Assembly: GCF_004005495.1 (NCBI RefSeq)
Contig: NZ_RZYA01000024.1
Coordinates: 62,001 to 126,000 of the forward strand
Length of the DNA stretch: 64,000 nt
Source: Streptomyces antnestii
GTDB taxonomy: Bacteria > Actinomycetota > Actinomycetes > Streptomycetales > Streptomycetaceae
Direction of reading: 5' to 3'
Positions 42,257-51,822 of this stretch are shown here, in pieces; position 1 is the first letter of the stretch, and the number at the start of each line of letters is the position of its first letter. The notes beneath the pieces are model-generated. The model had not been told where the DNA came from. It saw nothing but the letters and a program-made list of their open reading frames with translations, and made no database searches. The position numbers and the translations under genes are program-made.

Positions 42257-43834
42257 TCATGCTGCGGCCAGCTCCCTGCGGGCCGAACGGCGCCGTGCGG
42301 CGACCCCGGGATCGAGCGCGGGGACGGCCGCGAGGAGCTGCCGGGTGTACGGGTCCTGCGGCGCGCCGTAGACCTCGTCCACGGTGCCGTACTCGACGAC
42401 GCGGCCCTTGCGCATGACCGCGACACGGTCGCTGACCTGCCGGACGACGGCGAGGTCGTGGGCGATGAAGACGAGGGCGAGGCCGAGTTCGTCCTGGAGT
42501 TCCCGCAGCAGGCCGGTGACCTGGGCCTGGGTCGTGACGTCGAGGGCGGAGACCGGCTCGTCGCACACGATGATCCGTGGTTCGGCGGCGAGGGCGCGGG
42601 CGATCCCCACGCGCTGGCGCTGGCCGCCGCTGAACTCGTGCGGGTAGCGCCCGTAGTGCGCCGGGTCGAGCCCGACGCGTTCCAGAAGCTCCTCGACGCG
42701 GCCGCGCACCTCCTTGTCGCCGCGCGCCCGCAGCGGGTCGGCGACCGACTCCCCCACGCTGCGGCGGGGGTTGAGGGAGGAGACGGGGTCCTGGAACACG
42801 ATCTGTACGCCTGCGTCGGCTCGCGTCCCTGAAAGGAGCACCTGACCCCCCGTCGGTTCGAGCAGCCCGACGAGCATCCGTCCGAGGGTGGTCTTGCCAC
42901 TGCCGCTCTCGCCGACGATCCCCAGAGTCTCGCCGCTCCGCACCGTTAGCGAGACCCCGTCGACGGCCGCGAAGGCCCGCTTGCCGCGCCCGAACTCCCG
43001 CCGCAGGTCCGTCGCTTCGAGCAGCACGTCACCGGCGGCGTCCGCCCGCACCGGCCGTGCCGCGTCCACCCGCGGCACCGCGCCGAGCAGTTCCTTCGTG
43101 TACGCGGCCGAGGGCGCGCCCAGCACATCGGCGACGGTTCCGCGCTCGACCGCGCGGCCGTGCCGCATCACCAGCACGTCGTCGACGCTCTCGGCGGCGA
43201 CGCCCACGTCGTGGGTGACGAGGAGCAGGCCCATGCCGGTCTCCTGGCGCAGGCTGTGCAGCAGGTCGAGAATCTGCGCCTGGACGGTGACGTCGAGGGC
43301 GGTGGTCGGTTCGTCGGCGACGAGGAGGGCGGGTTCGCAGGCGAGGGCCATGGCGATGAGGGCGCGCTGGCGCATGCCGCCGCTGAACTCGTGCGGACGT
43401 GAGCGGGCGCGCCGCGCGGCGTCGGGGATGCCGACCCGGTCGAGGACGTCGACGGCACGCGCGCGTGCGGCACGCCGGGACGCTCCGGAGTGCACGCGGT
43501 ACACCTCGGCGATCTGGTCGCCGACGGCGTAGTACGGGTCGAGGGACGACAGCGGGTCCTGGAAGACCATCGCGGCCGTCCCGCCGCGCAGCCGCCGCAG
43601 GGCGTCGTCGTCGGCCTCCTGTACGTCGGTGCCGGCGACCCGCACGGAGCCGGTGACGCGGGCGCCGGTTCCCCGGTGGAGGCCGAGGAGCGCGGACGCG
43701 ACCGTGCTCTTGCCGGAACCGGACTCTCCGACGACGCCGAGCGCGGCGCCCTCCTCCAGCCGGAAGGAGAGCGTGTCGACGGCCCTCAGGTCCCCGAACT
43801 CGACGGTGAGGCCGTCCACTTCGACCAGGCTCAT
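42257..43834 (-). CDS. Dipeptide/nickel-class ABC transporter ATPase, DppD-DppF fusion
   Basis: A 525-residue protein with two complete nucleotide-binding domains. The first has Walker A GESGSGKST (36-44), signature FSGGMRQR and Walker B LLVADEPTTALD. The second has GESGSGKTT, FSGGQRQR and IIVCDEPVSALD. C-terminal oligopeptide-type extensions (YTKELLGAVP, YTRQLLAAVP) follow each domain. It couples ATP hydrolysis to uptake through the two permeases. Its ATG overlaps the upstream permease stop (ATGA 43831-43834). Confidence 0.93.
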   Translation of the reverse strand: MSLVEVDGLTVEFGDLRAVDTLSFRLEEGAALGVVGESGSGKSTVASALLGLHRGTGARVTGSVRVAGTDVQEADDDALRRLRGGTAAMVFQDPLSSLDPYYAVGDQIAEVYRVHSGASRRAARARAVDVLDRVGIPDAARRARSRPHEFSGGMRQRALIAMALACEPALLVADEPTTALDVTVQAQILDLLHSLRQETGMGLLLVTHDVGVAAESVDDVLVMRHGRAVERGTVADVLGAPSAAYTKELLGAVPRVDAARPVRADAAGDVLLEATDLRREFGRGKRAFAAVDGVSLTVRSGETLGIVGESGSGKTTLGRMLVGLLEPTGGQVLLSGTRADAGVQIVFQDPVSSLNPRRSVGESVADPLRARGDKEVRGRVEELLERVGLDPAHYGRYPHEFSGGQRQRVGIARALAAEPRIIVCDEPVSALDVTTQAQVTGLLRELQDELGLALVFIAHDLAVVRQVSDRVAVMRKGRVVEYGTVDEVYGAPQDPYTRQLLAAVPALDPGVAARRRSARRELAAA

Positions 43835-44820
43835 GACAGCACCACCCGTCGGTCGGCCACCGCGTACAGGACGTCCGCGACGGCATTGGCGAGTACGACG
43901 AAGAAGCCGGTGACGAGGACCATGCCGACGACCACCGGCAGGTCGACGACGTTGACGGCGTGCACGAGTTCGCGGCCGAGCCCGGGGATGCCGAAGAGCG
44001 TCTCGCTGAGTACGGCACCGCCGAACATGGAACCGAAGTCGTTGGCGTTCAGGGCGATGACGGGCGCGACGGCGCCGCGCAGGGCGTGCCGGCCGATGAT
44101 GGAGCGCTCGCCGACCCCGTAGGCGCGGAAGGTGCGTACGTGGTCCTCGGCGAGGGTCTCCAGCATGGAGGCGCGGGTGAGGCGCGCGTACTTGGCGGCC
44201 TCGATGAGGGCGAGCGACAGCCAGGGCAGGAGCAGGTTCCACGCCCACTGTTCGGGGTCGTCGCTGAACGGCACGTACTGCGGGAAGGGCAGCCACTGGA
44301 GCTGTCCGCAGACGACGATCATCAGGACCAGGCCGATGACGAAGACGGGCGTGGCCGTGCCGGCGAGGGTGATGCCGGTGAGGATCCGCTCCGTGGGACG
44401 GCCGCGCCGCCATGCGGACAGGACGCCGGTGCCGACGCCGAGGATCAGCCACAGCACCATGGCGCCGAGCGCGAGGGACGCGGTGGCGGGCAGCTTGGTC
44501 AGGATGAGCTGGGTGACCTGCTGGTCGGTCTGGTAGGAGAAGCCGAGGCAGGGCGCGTCGCAGTGCTGGAGCGCGGTGCCGGTCGAGAAGTCCTGTCCTA
44601 CGAAGATGCCCTGGAGGAAGTGCCAGTAGCGCAGGTACAGCGGGTCGTCGAGCCTCAACTGGTCGGCCACTTGCTGCACTTGGGCGGGCGAGCAGCGCGG
44701 GCCGCAGCTGATCTGGGCGACGTTGCCGGGGGCCGCGTAGAAGACGACGTAGATGATCACCGAGATGGCGAGGAGCGTGACGGCGGCGCCGAGCGCTCTG
44801 CGCAGAAGGAAGCCGGTCAT
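43831..44820 (-). CDS. ABC transporter permease, DppB type
   Basis: A 329-residue membrane protein with six helices. The N-terminal signature is LLRRALGAAVTLLAISVIIY, and the EAA-like loop is HALRGAVAPVIALNANDFGS...ETLFGIPGLGREL. The large first periplasmic loop contains four cysteines (CGPRC and HCDAPC), unusual for DppB. It overlaps both neighbours by ATGA. Confidence 0.92.
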   Translation of the reverse strand: MTGFLLRRALGAAVTLLAISVIIYVVFYAAPGNVAQISCGPRCSPAQVQQVADQLRLDDPLYLRYWHFLQGIFVGQDFSTGTALQHCDAPCLGFSYQTDQQVTQLILTKLPATASLALGAMVLWLILGVGTGVLSAWRRGRPTERILTGITLAGTATPVFVIGLVLMIVVCGQLQWLPFPQYVPFSDDPEQWAWNLLLPWLSLALIEAAKYARLTRASMLETLAEDHVRTFRAYGVGERSIIGRHALRGAVAPVIALNANDFGSMFGGAVLSETLFGIPGLGRELVHAVNVVDLPVVVGMVLVTGFFVVLANAVADVLYAVADRRVVLS

Positions 44821-45815
44821 GCCCTGGCCTCCCGCTTGCGTCCTGTGCCGATGCTCAGGCGCGATGCGGCGCGCGGGTCGAGCGCGGTGCGTACGCCGTC
44901 ACCGAGGACGGTGAGGGCGAACACGGTCACGAAGAGGGCGCCGGCCGGCAGCAGGAGGTACTGCGGCGCTGCCTGGTACCAGACGTCGGCGGCGGTGAGC
45001 ATCTGTCCCCAGGAAGGCGTGGGCGGTTTGACGCCGACGCCGAGGAACGACAGCGCCGCCTCGACGGTGACGTTCGTCGGGACGAGCAGGGACGCGTACG
45101 TGATGACGGGCGCGGCGAGCGACGGCAGCAGCTCACGCCGGGCGATCTTCCAGGTGGGCCAGCCGCTGAGCCGGGCCGCGGCCACGAAGTCGAGTTCCTT
45201 GAGGGTGATGGTCTGGGCGCGCACGATCTTCGCGGTGCCGCCCCAGGCGACGAGCCCGACGACCAGGGCGACGAGGACGGGGCGCGGGAAGCCGGCCGGC
45301 ACGATCGCCATCAGGGCGAGGGCCAGGATCATCAGGGGCAGCGCGACGATGACGTCGGTGGCGCGGCTGAGGATCTGGTCGACCCAGCGGTTGCCGAGCC
45401 CGGCGGCGATGCCGACGGTGACGCCGAGCAGGACCTGCACGAGGGTGGCCGCGAGGGCGACACCGAGGGAGACCCGGGCCCCGTAGACGAGGCGGGTGAA
45501 CAGGTCGCGGCCGGTCTGCGGTTCGACGCCGAGCCAGTGCTCGGCGCTGATCCCGCCGAGCGGGCCGACGGGCACGCCGCCGCGCGCGGAGTCGATGAGG
45601 TGCGGGTGGTAGGTGTTCGGGTCCTGGCCTTCCAGGGCCGCGAGGAGCGGGGCCCCGAGGGCGACCAGGACGAGGAGCGCGACGACGGCCGCCGCGACGA
45701 GGGCGGCGCGCCGCGTGCGCAGGCGCCGCCAGAACTGACGGGCTCCGGAGACGGGGGCGGACGCCGTCAAGGCGCCCGCCCCTGCGGTCTCCGAGGCCAC
45801 GAGTGCCTCGGTCAT
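44817..45815 (-). CDS. ABC transporter permease, DppC type
   Basis: A 332-residue membrane protein. A DppC-like N-terminal cytoplasmic segment precedes RTRRAALVAAAVVALLVLVA. LGVEPQTGRDLFTRLVYGARVSL and the EAA-like loop IARRELLPSLAAPVITYASL...EAALSFLGVGVKPP identify the family. It pairs with the DppB-type permease and lies 4 bases after the binding-protein stop. Confidence 0.93.
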   Translation of the reverse strand: MTEALVASETAGAGALTASAPVSGARQFWRRLRTRRAALVAAAVVALLVLVALGAPLLAALEGQDPNTYHPHLIDSARGGVPVGPLGGISAEHWLGVEPQTGRDLFTRLVYGARVSLGVALAATLVQVLLGVTVGIAAGLGNRWVDQILSRATDVIVALPLMILALALMAIVPAGFPRPVLVALVVGLVAWGGTAKIVRAQTITLKELDFVAAARLSGWPTWKIARRELLPSLAAPVITYASLLVPTNVTVEAALSFLGVGVKPPTPSWGQMLTAADVWYQAAPQYLLLPAGALFVTVFALTVLGDGVRTALDPRAASRLSIGTGRKREARA

Positions 45816-45819
45816 CGGG

Positions 45820-47544
45820 TCACTTCACCGAGACCTGCGAGATGTCCAGCACGCCGGTCCAGTCGCTGATGACGATGTTCCTGACGTCCGGTCCGTACAG
45901 GCGCTTGTAGACGGGGTGGAACAGCGGCACGGTCAGTGCCTGTTCCCCGATCTTCTTGTCCAGTGCACCCCAGCGCTTGGCGGCAGCGTCAAGATCCGTC
46001 AACTTGTTGATCGAGTCAATCTCGGCATTGATGGACTTGTCATCAAGGAAGCCGGAGTTGAAGTTCGCGCCGTCCTTGACGATCTGCCGGCCGTCGAAGA
46101 TGGGGGCGAGGAAGGGGCCGCCGGAGGGCCAGTCGGCTCCCCAATGCGCGAGGAAGAAGCCGGGCTCCTTCTTGGCACTGTGCGCCTTGTCCTTGTAGTC
46201 GTTTTCCTCGAGTCCCTGCAGCTTGACCGTGATGCCTGCCTTCTTCAGGGCGTCCTGCAGAGCGGTGGCGATCTCCGGGCTGGTCTCGAAGTCCTTGGCG
46301 TTGGAGTGCGTGAGGGTGACGGTCAGGCCGTTCTTGTAACCGGCCTCCTTCAGCAGCTCCTTGGCCTTTTGCGGGTTGCCCGACGCACCGGCCGGGAAGT
46401 GGTCGTAGGCCGTGTAGCCGAAGGACTTCTGGTTCGGCAGGTACGTCGTCGCGGGCTCGGCGAGAGACGAGCCGCCGGCCGCGTTGATCACGGAGGAGCG
46501 GTCGACGGCGTACGAGATGGCCTGGCGCACCTTCGGGTTGTCGAACGGCTTCACCTTCGGGTTGAAGGCGATGTAGTTCGTGTAGCCGAAGTGGCCGGTG
46601 CCGACGCGGGCGGCGAGCTTCTTGTCGCCGGTGACCTTGGCGAGTTCGGCGGGCCCGAGGTTGGTGTCGGTGGTGACGGCGGCGGCGTCGGCGCCCTGGC
46701 CGGCGGAGAGCCGCTGGTTGATGACGGACGAGTCGAGGCCGGAGCGGACGTCGATCTTGTCCGGGTAGGCCTTGCGCTCGTCGTCGGTCTTCGCGGACCA
46801 GTGCGGGTTGCGCTCAAGGACGAGCCGCTCGCCGTCGTTCTCGTTCCTGACGACCTTGTACGGGCCGGACGAGACGGGGTGCTCCTCGTACTTGGTGCCG
46901 TCGTCCTTCGCCTTGGGCACGGGCGTGAACTGCGTCTGGGTGGCCAGGTAGGGGAACTCGCCCTCGGGCTTGTTCAGATGGAACACGATGGTCCGGGCGT
47001 CCGGCGTCTCGATCGACGTGAGGCCCTTCCCGGACTTGTCCTTGTAGGGACCCTGGTAGTCGGCGCCGCCGATCAGCCAGTCCCTCAAGTACGGTGCGCC
47101 GCCCGAGAGTTCGGCGGCGAAGGACCGCTCGATGCCGTACTTGATGTCGGCGGACGTGATGGGCGAGCCGTCCTCGTACGTGAGGCCCTTCTTCAGGGTG
47201 TACGTCCACACGGTCGCGTTCTTGCTCGGCTTGCCCAGGTCGGTGGCGAGGTCGGGGACGACCTTCGCGCCCTGCGCGCCGTCCTCGCGGTTGCGGGTGG
47301 TCAGCGTGCGGAAGACGAGCGAGGGGACGTTGCCGCCGCCGGAGGTGTAGAGCCGCGCCGGGTCGAAGTCGGACTGCGGGGCGGAGTTGAGGACGGTGAG
47401 GGTGCCGCCCTTCTGCGGCTTGGCGTCGGAGCTCCCCCCTGCGCCGCTGTCCTTGGGCCCGGCGCAGGCGGCGGCGCCCGCGGCGAGGACCACGCTGACG
47501 GATGCGGCGGCCACGCGGCGCGCTATGACGGACGGTTGACGCAT
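45820..47544 (-). CDS. Peptide/nickel-class ABC transporter substrate-binding lipoprotein
   Basis: A 574-residue SBP family 5 protein from ATG 47544, with GAGGGG about 10 bases upstream. It has a twin-Arg-like basic start and lipobox AAAC with Cys27. Typical stretches are GGTLTVLNSAPQSDFDPARL, LKKGLTYEDGSPITSADIKY and NPKVRQAISYAVDRS. The length is normal for oligopeptide-binding proteins. It is the first structural gene of the operon; the Cys-rich leader ORF upstream suggests import of a sulfur-containing peptide such as glutathione- or mycothiol-derived material (inference). Confidence 0.92.
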   Translation of the reverse strand: MRQPSVIARRVAAASVSVVLAAGAAACAGPKDSGAGGSSDAKPQKGGTLTVLNSAPQSDFDPARLYTSGGGNVPSLVFRTLTTRNREDGAQGAKVVPDLATDLGKPSKNATVWTYTLKKGLTYEDGSPITSADIKYGIERSFAAELSGGAPYLRDWLIGGADYQGPYKDKSGKGLTSIETPDARTIVFHLNKPEGEFPYLATQTQFTPVPKAKDDGTKYEEHPVSSGPYKVVRNENDGERLVLERNPHWSAKTDDERKAYPDKIDVRSGLDSSVINQRLSAGQGADAAAVTTDTNLGPAELAKVTGDKKLAARVGTGHFGYTNYIAFNPKVKPFDNPKVRQAISYAVDRSSVINAAGGSSLAEPATTYLPNQKSFGYTAYDHFPAGASGNPQKAKELLKEAGYKNGLTVTLTHSNAKDFETSPEIATALQDALKKAGITVKLQGLEENDYKDKAHSAKKEPGFFLAHWGADWPSGGPFLAPIFDGRQIVKDGANFNSGFLDDKSINAEIDSINKLTDLDAAAKRWGALDKKIGEQALTVPLFHPVYKRLYGPDVRNIVISDWTGVLDISQVSVK

Positions 47545-47743
47545 CGGAAATCGACCCCTCGGGGAAAGGTGCGCTGCGACGGGCAGCAGAAGACAGGCGG
47601 GTTGAATGCGCGGAACTCGCCCGAGGCACACGTCGACGACCGGAAACCGGAAATCCGGCAACCCTCAGAGAATCCCCCAAAGCAAAAGGGGATGAACTCC
47701 GGGAAAGGATGAGAAATGCGACGCGATACGCCAGGGGCGGGCG
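47545..47743 (-). promoter_or_regulatory. Intervening leader between Cys peptide and binding-protein gene
   Basis: About 200 bases without a gene. It contains a hairpin ATCCCC...GGGGAT (47672-47693) and an overlapping set of CCGGA/TCCGG stems (about 47637-47660) that could be alternative structures for attenuation. No textbook terminator with a long U tract is visible. Confidence 0.5.
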
Positions 47744-47836
47744 TCAGCAACAGTGAATGTCGGCCACGCACAGCGCTGTCACGCCGATGAGCGTGAGCTC
47801 AATGGCGGCGCGCGAGGCTGCGTGACGGTGCGACAT
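47744..47836 (-). CDS. Cysteine-codon leader peptide
   Basis: A 30-residue ORF, MSHRHAASRAAIELTLIGV and on to a terminus ALCVADIHCC, with three Cys codons in its last eight. It matches the pattern of actinobacterial attenuator leader peptides upstream of sulfur-assimilation and uptake genes. No ribosome site precedes the ATG, but a consensus promoter places the transcript start at about the A of ATG, so translation is probably leaderless. Low Cys-tRNA would stall ribosomes at the end and favour expression of the ABC operon. Confidence 0.8.
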   Translation of the reverse strand: MSHRHAASRAAIELTLIGVTALCVADIHCC

Positions 47837-47843
47837 GCGGAGA

Positions 47844-47872
47844 AATATGAACGAACTTTCGCCGGATGTCAA
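47844..47872 (-). promoter_or_regulatory. Housekeeping promoter of the Cys leader/ABC operon
   Basis: On the minus strand: TTGACA (47867-47872), a 17-base spacer, CATATT (47844-47849). The start site falls within a base or two of the leader-peptide ATG at 47836. Confidence 0.82.
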
Positions 47873-47904
47873 AGCGGACCCGGGTGCGGCCCCCGCGCCG
47901 CACC

Positions 47905-49497
47905 TCAACTCTCGGGAAAGGCCCAGGGGTTGGGCTTGCAGGTGATTCCGTCGAAGGTCAGGAACTTGGTCTGCTGCTGCATGACGGGCGCGAGCGCGCC
48001 GCTCTTCGTGCAGGTCACATGGTTGAACCCGAGCCGGTGCCCGACCTCGTGGTTGATGAGCATCTGCCGGTACAGATGAATCTTGTTCCCGTAAGTCGTC
48101 GATCCCTGCGCCCAGCGATAGGCGTTGATCATGACGCGGTCCGTGGCGGCGGAATCGCAGGACACGTTGTCCTCGGTCGTGTCGAGCCCGGACTTCGCAC
48201 ACCACACACCGGTCGTCCCCGGACTGGCGAGCGTTATCACGAAATCGGGCTTTCCCGAGGAAATGCGCTCGAAAGTCCTGCCGCCGCCGTGGGCCCAGCT
48301 CCGGTCGTCGTTCAGCGTCTTCTGCACGGCCTGTGCGAAGAGTTCACCGTCGAGACCGAGACCTTTCTCGATGTCGACCCGGTAGCGGAACTTCTGCCCG
48401 CCGCCCGGCGCCCTGTCGAATCCGGGCACCGCCGTGAACTCCCCCGACGCCTTGAGCTTGGCGGACAGCGGATACGTCTTGCCCATCTTCTGGTCGTACG
48501 TCAGCGGCGTGACCGCCCCCGCCTTGTCCTCCGGGGTGGTCCGGTCGTCGGAACGGGACGCGGACCCGGTCGTCGAGCGCTCGTCGGGGCCGCCGGCGGA
48601 CCGCGCGGCGGCGTCGGCCCCGCCTCCGCGACTCTGGAGGACCTGGCCCGCCACGACGGCGGCGAGCACGGTGGCGACGGCGGCTGCGGCTATACCGGCG
48701 TAGGTGCGCCCCTTGCGCCGCTTGTCACCGTCGGCGGGCTCGGCGACGTCGGTGGTCTCGGCACCGGATTGCTCGCCGTCCCAGTCGGTGCCGTCGGCGT
48801 ACGAGTCACCGACGGAGCCGGACGAAACAGGACCAGGACCAGGACCAGGAACCGAATCAGAAACGGAAACAGAAACAGGACGGGAAACGGGACCAGGAAC
48901 GGAAACGGGAACCGGTGAGGCGAACGCGTCGACGTAGTCCTGTCGCGGCCTCGGCACGGCGGGCGCCGCCGCGTACCCGACGCCCATCCGCGTCTCACCC
49001 CGGGCGCCCCCCTCGAACGGCTCGGGATGCCCGCCCCGCACATGCGGAACGCCATGGGGCGGAGTGACCCGGGGAGTCCCGTGCGGTGGCGTGACCTGGG
49101 GAAATCCGTGTGCCGGAGTCGGCTGGGAGAGACCGCGCGGCGGACCCGCGGGCGGTGGTGCCGAGCGGTACGGGGCCGGCCCGGCCTGCGCCTGACCACG
49201 CTGCGGGCCCGGCCTCGGCTGCTCCCGTGCGGGCGGCACATGACCACTCGGCTGCTCCCGTGCGGGCGGCACATGGCCACTCACCGGCGGAACGTACCCG
49301 CCGGCGGACGGAACATAGCCACCGGCGGGCGGCCCATGGCCTCCCGCGGGCGGCGGCGCCGCCGGGTAGGGGTCGTCGGGGGCGGCGCGCCGGCGGCGAC
49401 CGCGACCGGGCGCGGTCGGTGCCCCCGCCGCCTCCGTATCGCCCGCCGTCACCGGCTCGGGTGCCGGGGCAGGCCCCCGCCGGCTATGCCGTCCCAC
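47905..49497 (-). CDS. DUF3152 metzincin-like zinc protease, membrane anchored
   Basis: A 530-residue protein from GTG 49497, with GAGG 8 bases upstream. Residues 1 to about 250 are a Pro/Gly/Ser-rich disordered cytoplasmic tail with repeats such as GGYVPPxxGH. A single transmembrane helix is near 262-285 (GIAAAAVATVLAAVVAGQ). The extracytoplasmic DUF3152 domain carries HEVGHRLGFNH at 483-493 (HExxHxxGxxH) and a Met-turn-like APVMQQQ about 13 residues later, the metzincin signature. It has paired cysteines. The substrate is unknown. It is homologous to Rv3207c; its start overlaps the alpha/beta hydrolase gene by 14 bases. Confidence 0.88.
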   Translation of the reverse strand: MGRHSRRGPAPAPEPVTAGDTEAAGAPTAPGRGRRRRAAPDDPYPAAPPPAGGHGPPAGGYVPSAGGYVPPVSGHVPPAREQPSGHVPPAREQPRPGPQRGQAQAGPAPYRSAPPPAGPPRGLSQPTPAHGFPQVTPPHGTPRVTPPHGVPHVRGGHPEPFEGGARGETRMGVGYAAAPAVPRPRQDYVDAFASPVPVSVPGPVSRPVSVSVSDSVPGPGPGPVSSGSVGDSYADGTDWDGEQSGAETTDVAEPADGDKRRKGRTYAGIAAAAVATVLAAVVAGQVLQSRGGGADAAARSAGGPDERSTTGSASRSDDRTTPEDKAGAVTPLTYDQKMGKTYPLSAKLKASGEFTAVPGFDRAPGGGQKFRYRVDIEKGLGLDGELFAQAVQKTLNDDRSWAHGGGRTFERISSGKPDFVITLASPGTTGVWCAKSGLDTTEDNVSCDSAATDRVMINAYRWAQGSTTYGNKIHLYRQMLINHEVGHRLGFNHVTCTKSGALAPVMQQQTKFLTFDGITCKPNPWAFPES

Positions 49498-50503
49498 TCG
49501 CCGCCTCAGCTCCCCGCCCGCTCGTCTCGTCGCCCCCGGTCGGTTCCGCCGCGTCCGCGAGGAGCTCGCGCATCGCCGTGGCGACCGTGTCCGGGTACTC
49601 CATCATCGCCACGTGCCCCGCGTCCGGCAGCGTCAGGAGCCGCGACGAACGGAAGGTCCGCGCGGCCCGCGACGCCATCCGGTAGGACACGAGCTGGTCG
49701 CGTCCACCGTAGACGAGGAGCGTCGGCGCGAGGACACGTTCGGCCTGACGCCACAGTCCGTGCTGCCCGCCCAGCGTGTACGCGTTGACGACGCCACGCG
49801 CCGAACGGGCCATCGCGTCCCAGAAATACGGCAGTTGAAGCCGCCGCTCCATCTCCTCGACGGCGGCGCGGAACCCCTCGGGGCTGACGTTGTCCGGGTC
49901 CCCGTAACAGAGCGCCATGACGCCGCGGACCCGCTGCTCGGCGGTCCATTCCCGGGTGAGGCGGGTGAAGAGCGAGGCGACGCCGGGTACGGCGAGGAGC
50001 GCGGTCGGCACCGCCGTGCGCTGCACCCTGATCTCGGGCAGCGCGGGCGAGACGAGCGTGAGAGTGCGGACGAGGTCGGGCCGTACGGCCGCGACGCGCG
50101 TGGTGATCGCCCCGCCGAGGGAGTTGCCGACGAGATGGACGGGCCCGCGGCCCGCCGCGTCGAGGTGGCGGATGACGGCGCGGGCGTGCCCGGTCACCGA
50201 GTAGTCGCCGTCGTCCGGCGGCGGGGAGTCGCCGAATCCCGGCAGGTCGATCGCCTCGCCGTCGACGACGTCCTCGAGGAGCGGCATCAGGGCGGACCAG
50301 TTCTGCGAGGAGCCGCCGAGGCCGTGCACGTACAGCGCGGGGGGCAGGCCTTCGCGGGTGCCGGGCCGGGAGCGGACGGTCAGGGTGAGTCCCGGCAGAG
50401 CGACCGAGCCGATCCGCTCGCCCTCCGCGACCCTGACGGCGCCCGGCTTCGGCGTGACGGCTGCGGCGACGTCGGGCACGCGCGGCGACTCGGTCGAAGA
50501 CAT
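49484..50503 (-). CDS. Alpha/beta fold hydrolase
   Basis: A 339-residue protein: oxyanion HGLGG at 60-64, nucleophile Ser128 in VGNSLGG, acid in YGGRDQLVSY, and His in DAGHVAMMEYP. The N- and C-termini are Ala/Pro-rich. There is no signal peptide. It could be an esterase or epoxide-hydrolase-type enzyme; the substrate cannot be told. It is co-transcribed with the DUF3152 gene (14-base overlap). Confidence 0.88.
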   Translation of the reverse strand: MSSTESPRVPDVAAAVTPKPGAVRVAEGERIGSVALPGLTLTVRSRPGTREGLPPALYVHGLGGSSQNWSALMPLLEDVVDGEAIDLPGFGDSPPPDDGDYSVTGHARAVIRHLDAAGRGPVHLVGNSLGGAITTRVAAVRPDLVRTLTLVSPALPEIRVQRTAVPTALLAVPGVASLFTRLTREWTAEQRVRGVMALCYGDPDNVSPEGFRAAVEEMERRLQLPYFWDAMARSARGVVNAYTLGGQHGLWRQAERVLAPTLLVYGGRDQLVSYRMASRAARTFRSSRLLTLPDAGHVAMMEYPDTVATAMRELLADAAEPTGGDETSGRGAEAASGTA

Positions 50504-50649
50504 GCGGGATATGTTACGAGACGATCACGTACTGGATCACGTGTTCGCCGTCACAGATCGCATCGCGCCCCGATCTGGTGTCTCCTACGCTCGGATCTGG
50601 GCACCCGCCCACATGAGGACGACCAGGGCACATGAGGAAGGGAGCCGCC

Positions 50650-50868
50650 ATGACGGTTGACCCGTCCGACCCCGACACGTTCGAGGCGGAGGAGGATGAC
50701 GCGGAGTTCGGCGTCGAGGCCCCCGAGGCAGACGCGGCCGAGCAGCTCACGGAGCTGGCGCCGCACCGGGACGACCCTCCCGCGGACGCGGACCCGGACA
50801 CCGCGAACGAGGCGGACCGCGCCGAGCAGGCCCGCGTGGTTGATCTTGACGAAGACGATTATCGATGA
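50650..50868 (+). CDS. Small acidic protein, unknown function
   Basis: A 72-residue protein from ATG 50650 with GGAAGGGAG about 7 bases upstream. About a third of the residues are Asp or Glu (start MTVDPSDPDTFEAEEDDAEF), with no Cys or hydrophobic core, so it is probably disordered. The good ribosome site and codon use support it. It precedes the TetR gene by 158 bases. Confidence 0.65.
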   Translation: MTVDPSDPDTFEAEEDDAEFGVEAPEADAAEQLTELAPHRDDPPADADPDTANEADRAEQARVVDLDEDDYR

Positions 50869-51026
50869 CCTATCGATGACCTGCCCGTATTTGCCCGCAT
50901 GCGGACGGTTTCATCAGCTGTCCGGTCCGTGAAATTGTGCCTCCGCACCGCGCACACCACGGTTACCGAAAAGTACGATGGCGGCGACGCGGCGCACACC
51001 GCACACGGACGATCTTGGGAGGCGGC

Positions 51027-51668
51027 GTGACAGCCATCGAGCAGACAGAGGCAGCACGCCCTCGGGGCACGCGCCTGCCGCGTCGTGCCCGACGCAACCA
51101 GCTCCTGGGCGCCGCCCAGGAGGTATTCGTCGCGCAGGGGTACCACGCGGCGGCCATGGACGACATCGCGGAGCGCGCGGGCGTCAGCAAGCCGGTGCTC
51201 TACCAGCACTTCCCCGGCAAGCTCGACCTCTATCTGGCCCTGCTCGACCAGCACTGCGAGTCGCTCCTCCTTTCGGTCCGCACGGCGCTGGCCTCGACCT
51301 CGGACAACAAGCAGCGCGTCGCGGCGACGATGGACGCGTACTTCGCGTACGTGGAGGACGAGGGCGGCGCGTTCCGCCTGGTCTTCGAGTCGGACCTGAC
51401 GAACGAGCCCGCGGTGCGCGAGCGCGTGGACCGCGTCAGCCTGCAGTGCGCCGAGGCGATCTCCGACGTCATCGCCGAAGACACCGGCCTGTCCAAGGAG
51501 GAGTCGATGCTCCTCGCCGTCGCCCTGGGCGGCGTATCGCAGGTCGTGGCGCGCTACTGGCTGTCCAGTCAGTCGACGATCCCGCGCGACAAGGCCGTGC
51601 AGCTCCTGACATCCCTTGCCTGGCGCGGCATCGCGGGCTTCCCGCTGCACGGCACCGAACACCACTGA
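51027..51668 (+). CDS. TetR family transcriptional regulator
   Basis: A 213-residue protein from GTG 51027 with GGGAGG upstream. The N-terminal helix-turn-helix is at about 24-70 (FVAQGYHAAAMDDIAERAGV, SKPVLYQHFPGKLDLYLALL). The C-terminal ligand domain is unspecific. It corresponds to Rv3208, conserved beside the DUF3107 gene, and its targets are unknown; the neighbour genes or its own promoter are the likely ones. Confidence 0.92.
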   Translation: MTAIEQTEAARPRGTRLPRRARRNQLLGAAQEVFVAQGYHAAAMDDIAERAGVSKPVLYQHFPGKLDLYLALLDQHCESLLLSVRTALASTSDNKQRVAATMDAYFAYVEDEGGAFRLVFESDLTNEPAVRERVDRVSLQCAEAISDVIAEDTGLSKEESMLLAVALGGVSQVVARYWLSSQSTIPRDKAVQLLTSLAWRGIAGFPLHGTEHH

Positions 51669-51822
51669 CGGCGGCCGGCGCACCGCCGTCGGCGGCCGGC
51701 CGGTGGTCTGTTCGCTCCTGGCGTGCAGCATGGACGCCGGGTACGTCCCCTCACCGGGCTAATGTGTGCTGGGTACGGCGCGGTCGTCCGCGCACATCAC
51801 GGATCGTCGGAGGGACAAGGCC

